64,000 nt of DNA from Shewanella colwelliana ATCC 39565 (GTDB taxonomy: Bacteria; Pseudomonadota; Gammaproteobacteria; Enterobacterales; Shewanellaceae): contig NZ_KI912482.1 of the NCBI RefSeq assembly GCF_000518705.1, positions 1 through 64,000 on the forward strand. Reading direction: 5' to 3'. The notes beneath the pieces were generated by a model that saw only the letters and a list, made by a program, of their open reading frames with translations, had not been told where the DNA came from and searched no databases. This document shows positions 44,904 through 54,612 of the stretch, piece after piece. Both the position numbers and the translations under genes were made by a program. Position 1 is the stretch's first letter, and the number at the start of each line of letters is the position of its first letter.

Positions 44904-47354
44904 TTACGCTTTTAGTAATTCACTGCACGACTTTTGTAACAGCTGCCTACAGCGCCAGGTACCCAGCAATGCAACCACCAAGGCACCGCTCAACGGCGCT
45001 ATCGCCCACCAGTTCCAATGCATATAGACCACTAATTCAAACACCTGAGTCTTAAGCAAATAAAGGGTAAATTCAGCAACAATCACCGCGAGCAAGCCGG
45101 CAATGGTCCCCAACAGCGCAAACTCCAAGGCGGTCGCCATACGAAGTAACCATCCTGATGCACCAAAGGTTCTCAGCACTGCAAGCTCTCTTTGCCTAGT
45201 TGCCATTCCTGCTTCTGTTTGTGCAATCATCACCAAACTACTTGCCAAAAGAACTAACACCAAGACTAACGTCAGTGACAAAGAGACTTGATCGATGATC
45301 TCGCGCAATTGTTTAACCATCGCACCAACGTCAATAATGGATACCGTTGGAAAAGACCTAATCAAACCCAGTACTAAGTGCTTCTGTTCCTCTTCAAGGT
45401 AGAAACTTGCCATTGAGGTATAGGCAAACGGGGCTAAGGCTTCTTTGGTAAATATCATGAAAAAGTTAGGCTGTAAGGTTTCCCAATGCACGCCTCGTAT
45501 ACTGGCAATGGTTACCGTTAACCTTTGATTATCGATCACATAGGTCAAGGTGTCACCCAATCCAACGCCCAGACGCTCTGCAACACCAGACTCGACTGAT
45601 ACCTCATCGGCAGCTTGATTGAACTTACCCTCAAGCAGGTCATTGTTAGGCGGCAGTGAGTCGCGCCAGGTTAAGTTAAGCTCTCGAGAGATCCCCACTC
45701 GTCCCTCAACCCCGTCATTAGCTTGAGCGGATGAGATCAAAGTTTCACCATTAACTTCAACCAAACGGCCACGGATCACAGGGTAGATATCGGTCGCTTG
45801 AATGCTGTTTTGGCTAAAATAATCCTCAAGTGGTTGCTGCTCATCGGGTGCTATATTGACCAAAAAGTAGTTAGGTGACTGTGCTGGCAACTGCTTTTGC
45901 CACTCATCGAGTAGGTCCTGACGTAACGCAATAATGGTCAGCAGCAGCACTAGAGCACTACTAAACCCAACCAGTTGTACTGCATTTTGCTTTGCTCGAC
46001 GCCGCAGTCCCGCTAGGGCTAACTGCATAGGATTGGTGGTTTTCATGCCAACGCTGTGGCCCGCTCTGATCAGCAAAAAACCAAACAGGCTCAATAACAC
46101 ACCCAGCAGTAATACCCCAGCAACAACCGTTAAGGTCAATGGCAGGCTTTGGGAATAGAGGTATCCCAGTAATGCCATAGCCGAAACACTCAATAGCAGG
46201 TGAAGCCACATGCCTAGCGCAATGCCTTCAAGTTGGCGTTGCAACACACGCAGAGGGGGGATCGCTAGCAAACGCATCAATGGGTAGGCCGAGAACATAA
46301 ACGCTGAAATAAGCCCAGTCGCAACACCTAACCCAATAGGTCTAGCCACTGGTGGAGAATAATCTGCTATGGCTTGAGGTAGGTAAGCTGTAATAATGCC
46401 ATCTAATATCAATCCACCAATTAACCCTAAGATAATCCCAAGCGAAGTAACCAACAGCAAGTGCACGCCAAACAAAACCCGAATCTGCTTACTCGATGCG
46501 CCAAAGGTTTTGAGCATAGCGACCACGTCAAAATGACGTTGGCAATAACGTTGCGCTGCAATGCCAATTGCGGCACAGGCAAGCGCTATTCCGAGTAAAC
46601 TAGCTAGTAACAAAAAGCGCTCGGCTCGCTTTACCGCACTGGCTATCGGCGAATCTCCAGACTGCACATCAACCCAGCGTTGCGAATTATTCAATAATGG
46701 TTTAACGGCCTGCTCAAACGCCGTTAACTGTGATGCTTCGCCAGTAAATTGATGCACATAGTTCACCCGACTCCCAGGTTGAATTACCCCAGTTTGTGCT
46801 ACATCATCTAAGCGCATTAACACCACAGGAGAGGAAGCGAACGGATTAAAGCCAGCATCAGGTAAACGTGCAATTTCAGCACTTAAGTTAAACTCACTAT
46901 TGCCCAACTCTAAACGCTTGGGGTGAGCCAAAATACCACCTAAACGGCTCTCATACCACAAGGTTCCTTGCTCTGGTAGCGCTTGAGTTATGCCAGTTGT
47001 TAGCTCAATCTTTCCCTTTAGGGGGTAGCCTTCATCAACGGCCCGCACCGTTACCAGTTGAAAATTATCATTGGCATACACCATGGAGTTAAACTGCATG
47101 CTGGCAACATGTGCTAAGCCTAACCTTTCAGCTTGTAGCACTATGTCGGGGTTTAATGGCGTGGGTGAATTGATAATACGATCGGCGGCAATAAACTTTG
47201 ATGCTTGGCCATTGATTGCAAGCTGTAACCGCTCACTAACCCGAGACAAGCCTGTCACAGACAGTACTGCTAAGGTAATGGCCAAAATAATCAGCATCAG
47301 TTGACCTTGAAATAGCTCGCGCTTAAATAACTTCCATGCGATGCGCATCTCCAT
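44904..47354 (-). CDS. ybbP: ABC transporter permease, YbbP/FtsX-type
   Basis: This 816-residue protein is the membrane part of a YbbA-YbbP ABC system, of the MacB/FtsX type. It has a first helix (about 15-35), a long periplasmic part, two blocks of FtsX-like helices (about 250-400 and 700-805) and a second periplasmic region. Signature pieces are RYCQRHFDVVAMLKTFGASSKQIRVLFG and ARQRELAVLRTFGASGWLL. Such systems move lipids or other hydrophobic molecules rather than import solutes; the cargo is not known. Its ATG overlaps the ybbA stop (TAATG), so the two are co-translated. Confidence 0.9.
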   Translation of the reverse strand: MEMRIAWKLFKRELFQGQLMLIILAITLAVLSVTGLSRVSERLQLAINGQASKFIAADRIINSPTPLNPDIVLQAERLGLAHVASMQFNSMVYANDNFQLVTVRAVDEGYPLKGKIELTTGITQALPEQGTLWYESRLGGILAHPKRLELGNSEFNLSAEIARLPDAGFNPFASSPVVLMRLDDVAQTGVIQPGSRVNYVHQFTGEASQLTAFEQAVKPLLNNSQRWVDVQSGDSPIASAVKRAERFLLLASLLGIALACAAIGIAAQRYCQRHFDVVAMLKTFGASSKQIRVLFGVHLLLVTSLGIILGLIGGLILDGIITAYLPQAIADYSPPVARPIGLGVATGLISAFMFSAYPLMRLLAIPPLRVLQRQLEGIALGMWLHLLLSVSAMALLGYLYSQSLPLTLTVVAGVLLLGVLLSLFGFLLIRAGHSVGMKTTNPMQLALAGLRRRAKQNAVQLVGFSSALVLLLTIIALRQDLLDEWQKQLPAQSPNYFLVNIAPDEQQPLEDYFSQNSIQATDIYPVIRGRLVEVNGETLISSAQANDGVEGRVGISRELNLTWRDSLPPNNDLLEGKFNQAADEVSVESGVAERLGVGLGDTLTYVIDNQRLTVTIASIRGVHWETLQPNFFMIFTKEALAPFAYTSMASFYLEEEQKHLVLGLIRSFPTVSIIDVGAMVKQLREIIDQVSLSLTLVLVLVLLASSLVMIAQTEAGMATRQRELAVLRTFGASGWLLRMATALEFALLGTIAGLLAVIVAEFTLYLLKTQVFELVVYMHWNWWAIAPLSGALVVALLGTWRCRQLLQKSCSELLKA

Positions 47355-48079
47355 TAGCTCGCCTCCACTGAGACCGACTTCATCACAGGCTGACTCTTGC
47401 TTGTCGACTCACTGAGTTGACCCGACTGCATTAAGAATTGACGTTCGCAGCGATTGGCCAGTTGCATATCATGAGTCACCAGAATCAAAGTAGTATCACT
47501 TTCTCGGTTGAGCTCAAACAACATATCCGCGACTTTGTCGCTATTTGCACCGTCAAGGTTACCCGTAGGTTCATCGGCAAACAGTACCTTTGGCTCACAA
47601 ATAAACGCTCGAGCAATGGCAACACGCTGCTGCTCTCCACCAGATAATTGGTTAGGAAAATGATTTAACCTATGACTCAGGCCAACGCGCTCAAGCATAG
47701 CCTCCGCTTTCTGTTTAGCATCCTCGATACCCGACAGCTCAGCTGGTAGCATCACATTTTCTAAGGCATTGAGCGTATCGACCAGCATAAAGGACTGAAA
47801 AATAAAGCTCACACTATGCTTTCTCAAAGCGGCCTTACCCTCTTCATCGAGTACGCTCAGTGCAGTGCCATCAAGCCAAATTTCACCAGCACTAGGCGAG
47901 TCCAATGCCGCCAGCAACCCTAGCAAGGTTGACTTCCCCGAACCCGAAGGGCCGAGAATGGCAACACTCTCTCCTAACTTGACATCCATGTTGATGCCGT
48001 TGAGGATAGTAAGTTCTCCCTCTTGGGTAGCCACAGACTTAATGAGATTATTTACCGTGATAGCGCTATTTTCTGACAT
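47354..48079 (-). CDS. ybbA: ABC transporter ATPase, YbbA
   Basis: YbbA is the ATP-binding partner of YbbP. The 241-residue protein has Walker A GPSGSGKST, the Q-loop in FIFQSF, signature LSGGEQQRVAIARAF and Walker B VLFADEPTGNLD. It belongs to the LolD/MacB subfamily. The frame starts 23 codons upstream, but ATG 48079 with AAGGA before it is the better start. Its start lies only 28 bp from the divergent tesA start, so the promoters overlap. Confidence 0.95.
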   Translation of the reverse strand: MSENSAITVNNLIKSVATQEGELTILNGINMDVKLGESVAILGPSGSGKSTLLGLLAALDSPSAGEIWLDGTALSVLDEEGKAALRKHSVSFIFQSFMLVDTLNALENVMLPAELSGIEDAKQKAEAMLERVGLSHRLNHFPNQLSGGEQQRVAIARAFICEPKVLFADEPTGNLDGANSDKVADMLFELNRESDTTLILVTHDMQLANRCERQFLMQSGQLSESTSKSQPVMKSVSVEAS

Positions 48080-48107
48080 AAAATCCTTCTTTGCTTCCAA
48101 CTCTAAA

Positions 48108-48731
48108 ATGATGATGGGAGTGACATCTTTAATTTTGTTGTGCGCCACTCAATTTGCCCATGCTAACCCTATATTAATCCTAGGTGATAGCCTAAGTGCA
48201 AGTTATGGCATGGAACAAGACAAGGGCTGGGTTAACCTTTTATCAAAAAAGATGCCCCAACAAAACATTATTAATGGCTCGGTTAGCGGCGAAACCTCCG
48301 CTGGAGGATTGCGTAGACTCCCCACCCTGCTTGAATCCACTCAACCACAGCTGGTATTAATTGAACTCGGCGGTAACGATGGTCTCCGTGGTTTTTCGCC
48401 TAAACAGCTGAAAGATAATCTTACAAAAATGATCCAACTTTCAAAGCAAGCTGACGCCAAAGTGATATTAAGCGAAGTCATGGTGCCACCTAACTACGGC
48501 CCCCGCTACGCAAATATGTTTACTCAAGTATATAAAACGTTAGCTCAAGAGCATGAGATCACTCTGATGCCTTTTTTTATGACTGAGGTCGCGATACATC
48601 CAGAATTAATGCAAGCCGATGACATCCATCCCAATGAACAGGCACAAGCGCAAATAGCTGAATTTGTAAAACCTTGGTTAGAAGCGGCGCTAGCCGATAC
48701 CAAGCCGCTCACCTCAGTAAAGCTTAATTGA
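48108..48731 (+). CDS. tesA: Multifunctional acyl-CoA thioesterase/protease I/lysophospholipase L1
   Basis: TesA is a periplasmic SGNH hydrolase with thioesterase, lysophospholipase and protease I activity. Residues 1-19 are a signal peptide (ATQFAHA). The GDSL block is LILGDSLSASYG (Ser28), followed by GSVSGETSAGG, GGNDGL and DDIHPNEQAQ (catalytic Asp and His). The open frame runs far upstream, but the first ATG of three in a row at 48108 gives the family length of 207. No ribosome-binding site is clear, which is notable. Divergent from ybbA, as in E. coli. Confidence 0.93.
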   Translation: MMMGVTSLILLCATQFAHANPILILGDSLSASYGMEQDKGWVNLLSKKMPQQNIINGSVSGETSAGGLRRLPTLLESTQPQLVLIELGGNDGLRGFSPKQLKDNLTKMIQLSKQADAKVILSEVMVPPNYGPRYANMFTQVYKTLAQEHEITLMPFFMTEVAIHPELMQADDIHPNEQAQAQIAEFVKPWLEAALADTKPLTSVKLN

Positions 48732-49523
48732 TGATGGCCTAAAAGTTATTGTTAAACGGTTAACAGTAGAGGTGTTATTTATGGCCACCCCTTAAACAAC
48801 GCTGTGCGAGGCACTTTGACGCTAAACCTTTGTTTTACGAATTTAATCCGTTCTTAAGCAGTACTCAAAATGATGAAGAGATCCCGCTGACGAGTGATGT
48901 CTAAAGTAGCACAGCCCTCGTGATTGAAATGGTTTATGATACTGAATTAACAGATGATATCGATTTTAACGCTTTATATCGTATTAACTACGCAAATTAA
49001 GACTCCGGTGGTTATTCCCGCCATACTGTCGCCACATTTGGCATTGAGCTGACCGACATGTTTGCTCTAGACCTGTCTTTGGAATGGGATCACATTGGTA
49101 CGCCACAAGGGGACTCAGAAGATACGACGCAGAATAAAAGTGACTCCCATTGACTGCCGGTTTTATGTCGGTTTTTAGCATCGATTTTTAACGAACTGGT
49201 CCGTAACTGTAACTAAAAGGCTTGCTCACGGTCTTTGCTCAAGCCACCCTTTGGCGCAACATTAAGCCAACAAATCCACTTCAAGCGCATTATCATGTCT
49301 TTTCCTATCACTGGTCGGAGGCCTTATCAAGTCGAAAGTATCCGTTTAATAAAACACGCTACCTGTTGTTTTTTATTAACAAAAAAACAAACACGTGTTT
49401 AAACCCTTTCAAAAGCACCTTTGATAACAAAATGTTATCAACTTGTTGGCCAGATTTCACATTGCATATATGGTACGTCAGTGCAATCTAAGACAGGAAT
49501 AATAAAAATAAGCTGGAGACGCT
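48732..49523. other. 792-bp region between tesA and the beta-helix gene
   Basis: The left half holds the DUF481-like remnant (48797-49178). The right half (about 49180-49523) has no credible gene and carries the promoter region of the downstream lipoprotein; the two plus-strand frames of 89 and 63 codons there lack ribosome-binding sites. CTGGAG lies six bases before the next ATG. Confidence 0.5.
48797..49178 (+). pseudogene. Decayed DUF481-type outer-membrane protein gene
   Basis: One plus-strand frame reads FDAKPLFYEFNPFL, then VYDTELTDDIDFNALYRINYAN, TVATFGIELTDMFALDLSLEWDHIGTP and so on, which resembles the C-terminal half of DUF481/YdiY-type barrel proteins. It is broken by TAA at 48902 and 48998, and a frame change near 49150 is needed to reach a plausible barrel end (CRFYVGF, stop at 49176). 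No start, signal or N-terminal half is present. The assignment rests on pattern only. Confidence 0.6.
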
Positions 49524-52178
49524 ATGTTCAACAAGAAACCCCATTGGTTAATTCCAACGCTCGTGGCCAGCGCCGTGGCGTTAAGTTTAACTGCTTGCTC
49601 ATCAGACGATGAAGATACTTCCAATGTTGAAGTACCACCCACGGCGGTAACGCCACCAACAGATCCCACCGCAAACTTTCCTGAAGGTGCCATCTTAATC
49701 GAGGAAGGTGAAAACCTGACCACTCGAATTCAAGAAGCGCTTATCAATGCACAAAGTAATGATGTCATTGTTCTGCCTAAAGGTAATTTTAAAATTGAAT
49801 CGACGCTGCTGTTTGACGGCGATGTTGATGGTGATGGCGCCTACGCAAAAAACATCACCATTATGGGATATGGCATGGATGAAACAGTATTAGACTTTTC
49901 AGAGCCCATCACTGGTGATGGTATTTTTGTGCAAAATGCTGTCAATGTGATCATTCAAGATCTTTCGGTCAACGAAGCGAAAAACAATGGTATTAAACTA
50001 AAAAATACCAACGGTATCATCTTAAGAAGACTTGCCACAGTTTGGGAAGGTGAACTCGATGAGGATAACGGTGCCTACGGGCTCTATCCTGTTGAGTGTG
50101 AAAACATTCTGATTGAAGACACCTATGTTCGTGGTAGCGCCGATGCAGGTATTTATGTCGGTCAGTCGCAGTACATTGTTGTGCGCCGTAATATCGCAAA
50201 AGAAAACGTGGCCGGCATTGAAATTGAAAACTCGAAATATGCCGATGTGTATGACAATGAAGCCATGGGCAATACGGGGGGGATCTTAGTTTTCGACCTG
50301 CCAATCAATAATCATAGATATGGCTCTAGCGTGCGTATTTTTAATAACAAAGTTTACGACAACAATACGAAAAACTTTGCCAATGCGTCAGCCAATCCAG
50401 CTGGAGTACACATAGTACCGCCAGGTACCGGCATGATCATCTTGTCTACAGATGATGTGGAGATTTTTAATAACGAAATCACCAACCACGACACCATGGG
50501 CGTGACCATATCTAGCTTCTTTATTGCAGAACCTGACATGAACGCCTTCGTCGGTAACTATGGCCAACCCGGTCAGCCTATTGAAGATGGTTGGCGTCCG
50601 ACACCCCGTAATATTTATCTCCATGATAATGTGATCACCGATTATGGTAAAAAGCCTAATGGCTACTTAATTGATGACATTATTAAAGCCTACCTGTTTA
50701 CCCATGGAGCTTTCCCTGGCGTACTGTATGACGGCTTAGGGGAGATGCTATCTAACAATGGCACCGCGGCATATTTAGGGCTTCAGGAGCTACCTTTTGC
50801 ACCAGACGGCAGCGACAATGTCTGTGCGCAAAACAACGGTGATGTTTCATTTGGTCGTCTCTATGCCAATAACAATACTGATATCAGTATTGCAGATGTG
50901 CTTTATGAAAAAACACAGCAAGATATCATGACCTGTGCCCAAGTGAGCTTGCCCGTGCATACCGTGACATTTGGCGATCAGATATTTGGTTGTGGCGTCG
51001 ATGATGACGTCGCAGGTTGTGACGGTGGCAACCTCGTTGGGGGGGGCGGCAGTATTGGCGAAGGGGAAGGAGGCCTTGTTGGTGATGGTGACTTGGCCTT
51101 GTGTAGCAGCACAGCATCTGGCGTTAATTGGGATGCGCTATTAGGCGCTAACTGTCCAAATCTCTCAGATTATAAACTGTTTGCCGATGCAGCAAACCCA
51201 AGCACAGGTGCCAATTCAGGCGGCCTGCCTTACGATCTTAATACTCAGCTATTTACCGACTACTCGAGTAAGTATCGTTTTGTATTTGTACCTGAGGGGC
51301 AAAAAGCAGACTACTCTGCAACCGAAAGCATGGACTTCCCTGTCGGCACAGTGATCACTAAAACCTTTGCCTTGCCAGCGGATACGGCTAAACGTGGTAT
51401 TGCTAACGAGTCGTTAGTTGAAACTCGCCTACTGATCAAGCGTGCCACGGGTTGGTCTGCATTACCTTATGTGTTTAATGCTGAGCAAACCGACGCCGTG
51501 CTTGCTAAAGCGGGAGCCATTCAAGCAAAACAGGTGGTTCACAATGGTGAGACCCTTAACTTTGACTATGTTGTGCCAAGCATGAATCAGTGCAAGCAGT
51601 GCCATCAGTTTAAGGCCGATGATGATAGCCAAGCCGTGTTTGTACCAATTGGCCCTAAAGCACGTCATCTCAATAAAGACTATGCCTTCAGCGACGGCAA
51701 CATGAACCAACTGTTGAAGTGGCAAGCAGCCGGTATATTGCAGGGCGTGCCTGACGTCACCACAATCGATACTGTGCCGGCTTTCCATGATGGCGATGAG
51801 ATAACATTAGCGGCGCTATCCGATGAAGCCTTGATGAAAACGGCTAAAGGGTATCTTGATATCAACTGTGCCCATTGCCATCGCCCTGAGGGCAATGCTT
51901 CGAATACCGGTCTTAAGCTTGAGTACTGGCGAACCTATGATGAGGATGCAGGTTATTCTCATGGCACCTGTAAGTCTCCTGTCGCTTATGGAGGAGGCTC
52001 GCTGAGCTACGATGTGGTCCCGGGCAGCGCAGAAACCTCAATCTTGCACTTCCGTATGGATTCGACCAACCCCGGCGATCGTATGCCAGAGATTGGCCGC
52101 AGTTTATCCCACGGAGAAGGCAGTGCCTTAATTGCAGAGTGGATAAAACGTTTACCAAGAGCGAGTTGCTCACTTTAA
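49524..52178 (+). CDS. Beta-helix lipoprotein fused to a diheme cytochrome domain
   Basis: This 884-residue lipoprotein (LTAC, lipid Cys25) has two parts. Residues about 60-480 form a right-handed parallel beta-helix like TIGR03805 (NVIIQDLSVNEAKNNGIKL, GIYVGQSQYIVVRRNIAKENVAGIEI, GVTISSF), a carbohydrate-active or surface-binding fold. A Gly-rich linker (about 495-530) leads to a domain of the SO2930/TIGR03806 diheme c-type cytochrome family (about 535-884) with heme sites C690-x-x-C693-H and C782-x-x-C785-H. It would sit on the periplasmic side of a membrane or at the surface. Its close homologue follows directly. Role unknown; electron transfer linked to a sugar or surface substrate is only an inference. 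Confidence 0.85.
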   Translation: MFNKKPHWLIPTLVASAVALSLTACSSDDEDTSNVEVPPTAVTPPTDPTANFPEGAILIEEGENLTTRIQEALINAQSNDVIVLPKGNFKIESTLLFDGDVDGDGAYAKNITIMGYGMDETVLDFSEPITGDGIFVQNAVNVIIQDLSVNEAKNNGIKLKNTNGIILRRLATVWEGELDEDNGAYGLYPVECENILIEDTYVRGSADAGIYVGQSQYIVVRRNIAKENVAGIEIENSKYADVYDNEAMGNTGGILVFDLPINNHRYGSSVRIFNNKVYDNNTKNFANASANPAGVHIVPPGTGMIILSTDDVEIFNNEITNHDTMGVTISSFFIAEPDMNAFVGNYGQPGQPIEDGWRPTPRNIYLHDNVITDYGKKPNGYLIDDIIKAYLFTHGAFPGVLYDGLGEMLSNNGTAAYLGLQELPFAPDGSDNVCAQNNGDVSFGRLYANNNTDISIADVLYEKTQQDIMTCAQVSLPVHTVTFGDQIFGCGVDDDVAGCDGGNLVGGGGSIGEGEGGLVGDGDLALCSSTASGVNWDALLGANCPNLSDYKLFADAANPSTGANSGGLPYDLNTQLFTDYSSKYRFVFVPEGQKADYSATESMDFPVGTVITKTFALPADTAKRGIANESLVETRLLIKRATGWSALPYVFNAEQTDAVLAKAGAIQAKQVVHNGETLNFDYVVPSMNQCKQCHQFKADDDSQAVFVPIGPKARHLNKDYAFSDGNMNQLLKWQAAGILQGVPDVTTIDTVPAFHDGDEITLAALSDEALMKTAKGYLDINCAHCHRPEGNASNTGLKLEYWRTYDEDAGYSHGTCKSPVAYGGGSLSYDVVPGSAETSILHFRMDSTNPGDRMPEIGRSLSHGEGSALIAEWIKRLPRASCSL

Positions 52179-52188
52179 ACGCCCACAG

Positions 52189-52216
52189 AAAAGGCTGCCA
52201 ATAGGCAGCCTTTTTT
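52189..52216 (+). terminator. Terminator between the two diheme genes
   Basis: GGCTGCC (52193-52199), AATA loop, GGCAGCC (52204-52210), then TTTTTT. It lies between the stop of the fusion gene and the start of the next gene 16 bp on, so it may attenuate read-through. Confidence 0.88.
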
Positions 52217-52232
52217 CACTGAGAGAGACATT

Positions 52233-53405
52233 ATGCGCATCATCAACTTACTATTGATAAGCCTTATACTGTTTGGCTGTGGCGGCAATGATGATAGTTC
52301 ATCCGCTGTAAGCCCGCCGCCCACAGTCACGACACCACCGCCAATAAGCGGTAATGATAGCTTATGCAATAACCCAAGTAACCAGATCAACTGGGATGCT
52401 TTAATGAACGAGGATTGCCCGCAGCTGGCCGATTATCAGCTATTTAGCCAAGCTGATCATCCGACGACAGCCCCAAATACTCCAGGCATAAAATACGAGC
52501 TATCGACGCAGTTGTTTTCTAATTACGCCAATAAATACCGCTTCATTTTTCTGCCAGAGGGGAAAACTATCAGTTTCAATGAGTTTGATACCTTTGGCTT
52601 GCCTGTCGGTACAGTGTTAACCAAAACCTTTGCCCTGCCCTTCGATACCCAAGTCAGTGGCAGTGAAAATGAGGTAATGATCGAAACCCGCTTGTTAATT
52701 CACCGAGAAGCGGGATGGACAACACTGGCTTACCTTTGGGAAAATGGACAGGCGACACTCATTCAAGCAGGGGCAAATGTCAGCCATACGCTCAATCGGC
52801 AAGGTGAGCAACTCAGCTTTAATTATCACGTGCCGAGTCGCGCCGAATGCAAGCTGTGCCACCAAGTGACAAGCAGCACCGACAACCATATCAGCCCAAT
52901 CGGTCTAAAATCTCACCTGCTCAACCATAAGATTGAATACCAAGGCGTCACCATAAACCAGCTAGCATTGTGGCAACAGAAAGGCTGGCTAGACAGATTA
53001 CCCGCCGCAAACGAACTTAGCAGCGCGCCCGCCATCGATGATGGAGCCGCATCATTGACCAACAGAGCCAAGGGTTATCTGGATATTAACTGCGCGCATT
53101 GCCACAGAGCAGAAGGATTTGCCAGCCTGTCAGGTTTACGCTTAGGCTACAATGTCGATCACACCAGCTTTCAATATGGTATATGCAAACAGCCACCGGG
53201 TTGGGATGGGGGCGAAAAAGGCTTGAGCTACGATATCATTCCTGGAGATGCAGAACATTCTATTTTGCTATATCGGCAAGAATTGAATAACGCCAAAGAT
53301 CGTATGCCCCCCATTGGGCGCAGCCTAGTACATCGAGAGGCCGTCACCATAATTAGAAAGTGGATTGACACCATGGCCCCCTCAATCGGCACTTGCCAAC
53401 ATTAA
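52233..53405 (+). CDS. SO2930 family diheme c-type cytochrome lipoprotein
   Basis: This 390-residue protein is a stand-alone version of the C-terminal half of the preceding gene. It has a lipobox (LFGC, lipid Cys16), a Pro/Ser-rich linker, the shared NWDALMNEDCPQLADYQLF start, and heme sites C206-x-x-C209-H and C287-x-x-C290-H. The YELSTQLFSNYANKYRF and VGTVLTKTFALP stretches are near-identical to the fusion partner. The pair is therefore a duplication. It would be exported and anchored by lipid, acting in electron transfer; the donor and acceptor are unknown. Confidence 0.88.
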   Translation: MRIINLLLISLILFGCGGNDDSSSAVSPPPTVTTPPPISGNDSLCNNPSNQINWDALMNEDCPQLADYQLFSQADHPTTAPNTPGIKYELSTQLFSNYANKYRFIFLPEGKTISFNEFDTFGLPVGTVLTKTFALPFDTQVSGSENEVMIETRLLIHREAGWTTLAYLWENGQATLIQAGANVSHTLNRQGEQLSFNYHVPSRAECKLCHQVTSSTDNHISPIGLKSHLLNHKIEYQGVTINQLALWQQKGWLDRLPAANELSSAPAIDDGAASLTNRAKGYLDINCAHCHRAEGFASLSGLRLGYNVDHTSFQYGICKQPPGWDGGEKGLSYDIIPGDAEHSILLYRQELNNAKDRMPPIGRSLVHREAVTIIRKWIDTMAPSIGTCQH

Positions 53406-53457
53406 GGTTTTATCGCCTATTAAGCATGTTATTAGGCCTGTGACAAAACCGGCCTAA

Positions 53458-54471
53458 TTAAATTTTGCGGATAAAATGCCCAGGAGGATAACCGAGCCAA
53501 TGTTTGAAACTCTGGCGAAAATGGCTGACATCACTAAACCCCATCAAATCGGCTATCTCAACCACACTTCTGTCTCCTTGCACAATAAGACCGATAGCGA
53601 TTTGCGAGCGCACCTGATCAACAAGACGCTGATAGGTGGTTCCTGCACTGGCTAATCGACGACGCAAGGTTCTATCACTGATATTGTTCATCAAGGCCAT
53701 CTGTTCTAGTTTAGGCAGCTCAGGAAAGTTCGCTTTAAGCTGATTCAATATTTGTTCTATATAGGAAGCTTCTCCCAATGCATGTTCCGTCATCACCACG
53801 CTTTCAAAATCATACAAAATCGGCAATGTTAGCTCTTGATGTCCAATAGACCACTGATAGAATTCACGTTCAAACTGAACGTCACATTGGGTAAAATCTT
53901 GTAAAAACTGTGATTGCCTTGCTGATTCGGCCATATGGATTTGCATTAACGCAATTGGGTGTTGTGTCAGTTGCCTTGCTAAAGCCAACATAGAACAGAC
54001 ACTATGTTGAAACTGCATGCCAAAGCGTTCTCGATCAATCTTACCAGTGTTAAGCCATCGAAGAGATAAGACTCCTGCATTATTACTGATCAATGTATCG
54101 GAAAAGCTCCCAACTAATTCGGGGTGAGACAAGACAAATTGCAGACAATCACCTAAGTTGGCACATTCTTTCAAATGATTGAGCATAAACCCCAAGTCCT
54201 CGACTTGGTAGCAAGCACCCAATTTTGCACCTAACTCGAGATCATGTTCACGCTGCTTAAGATAAGCCATCACATAATCGACTTGCCACACAAACACCAA
54301 CTGCATCTGCTGTAATTCGTTAATGCCAACTCCAATCTCTTGACATAATTGCTCTCGTTGCTCAACACCATAGTGCAGTGAGACATAACTTAGCAGATAC
54401 CTAAGCTCATACGCGGGATAGGACTGATCGCCCACCATTAAAGTCGGCTTGTAACTGTGAGCACTCTTCAT
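53458..54471 (-). CDS. AraC family transcriptional regulator
   Basis: This 337-residue regulator has an N-terminal AraC_binding_2/arabinose-binding-like region (PF12625-like, about 25-215) and a C-terminal double helix-turn-helix (about 240-335; LVDQVRSQIAIGLIVQGDRSVVEIADLMGFSDVSHFRQSFKHWLGYPPGHF). Related proteins control lipid or hydrocarbon genes. It lies convergent to the diheme gene, so any control would be indirect. Confidence 0.9.
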   Translation of the reverse strand: MKSAHSYKPTLMVGDQSYPAYELRYLLSYVSLHYGVEQREQLCQEIGVGINELQQMQLVFVWQVDYVMAYLKQREHDLELGAKLGACYQVEDLGFMLNHLKECANLGDCLQFVLSHPELVGSFSDTLISNNAGVLSLRWLNTGKIDRERFGMQFQHSVCSMLALARQLTQHPIALMQIHMAESARQSQFLQDFTQCDVQFEREFYQWSIGHQELTLPILYDFESVVMTEHALGEASYIEQILNQLKANFPELPKLEQMALMNNISDRTLRRRLASAGTTYQRLVDQVRSQIAIGLIVQGDRSVVEIADLMGFSDVSHFRQSFKHWLGYPPGHFIRKI

Positions 54472-54561
54472 CTTTGAATACTTATCATGCTAGAGGTATC
54501 TATTTTGTATAAGATTTCAATGAATAATTAAAGCCTAAAAGAATAAAAATTCAATAAAGAT

Positions 54562-54587
54562 AAAAAAACCTGCATGATGCAGGTTTT
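54562..54587 (-). terminator. sohB terminator
   Basis: AAAACCTGCAT, G, ATGCAGGTTTT with seven A on the left, giving a U-tract on the minus strand. It lies 25 bp after the sohB stop. Confidence 0.88.
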
Positions 54588-54612
54588 CAGTAACGAATAG
54601 TGCGCGTTAAGA

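Noticed and set aside
49222..49612. Two plus-strand frames (89 and 63 codons) before the beta-helix gene
   Set aside because: They lack ribosome-binding sites and domain-like sequence, and one overlaps the true gene in another frame.
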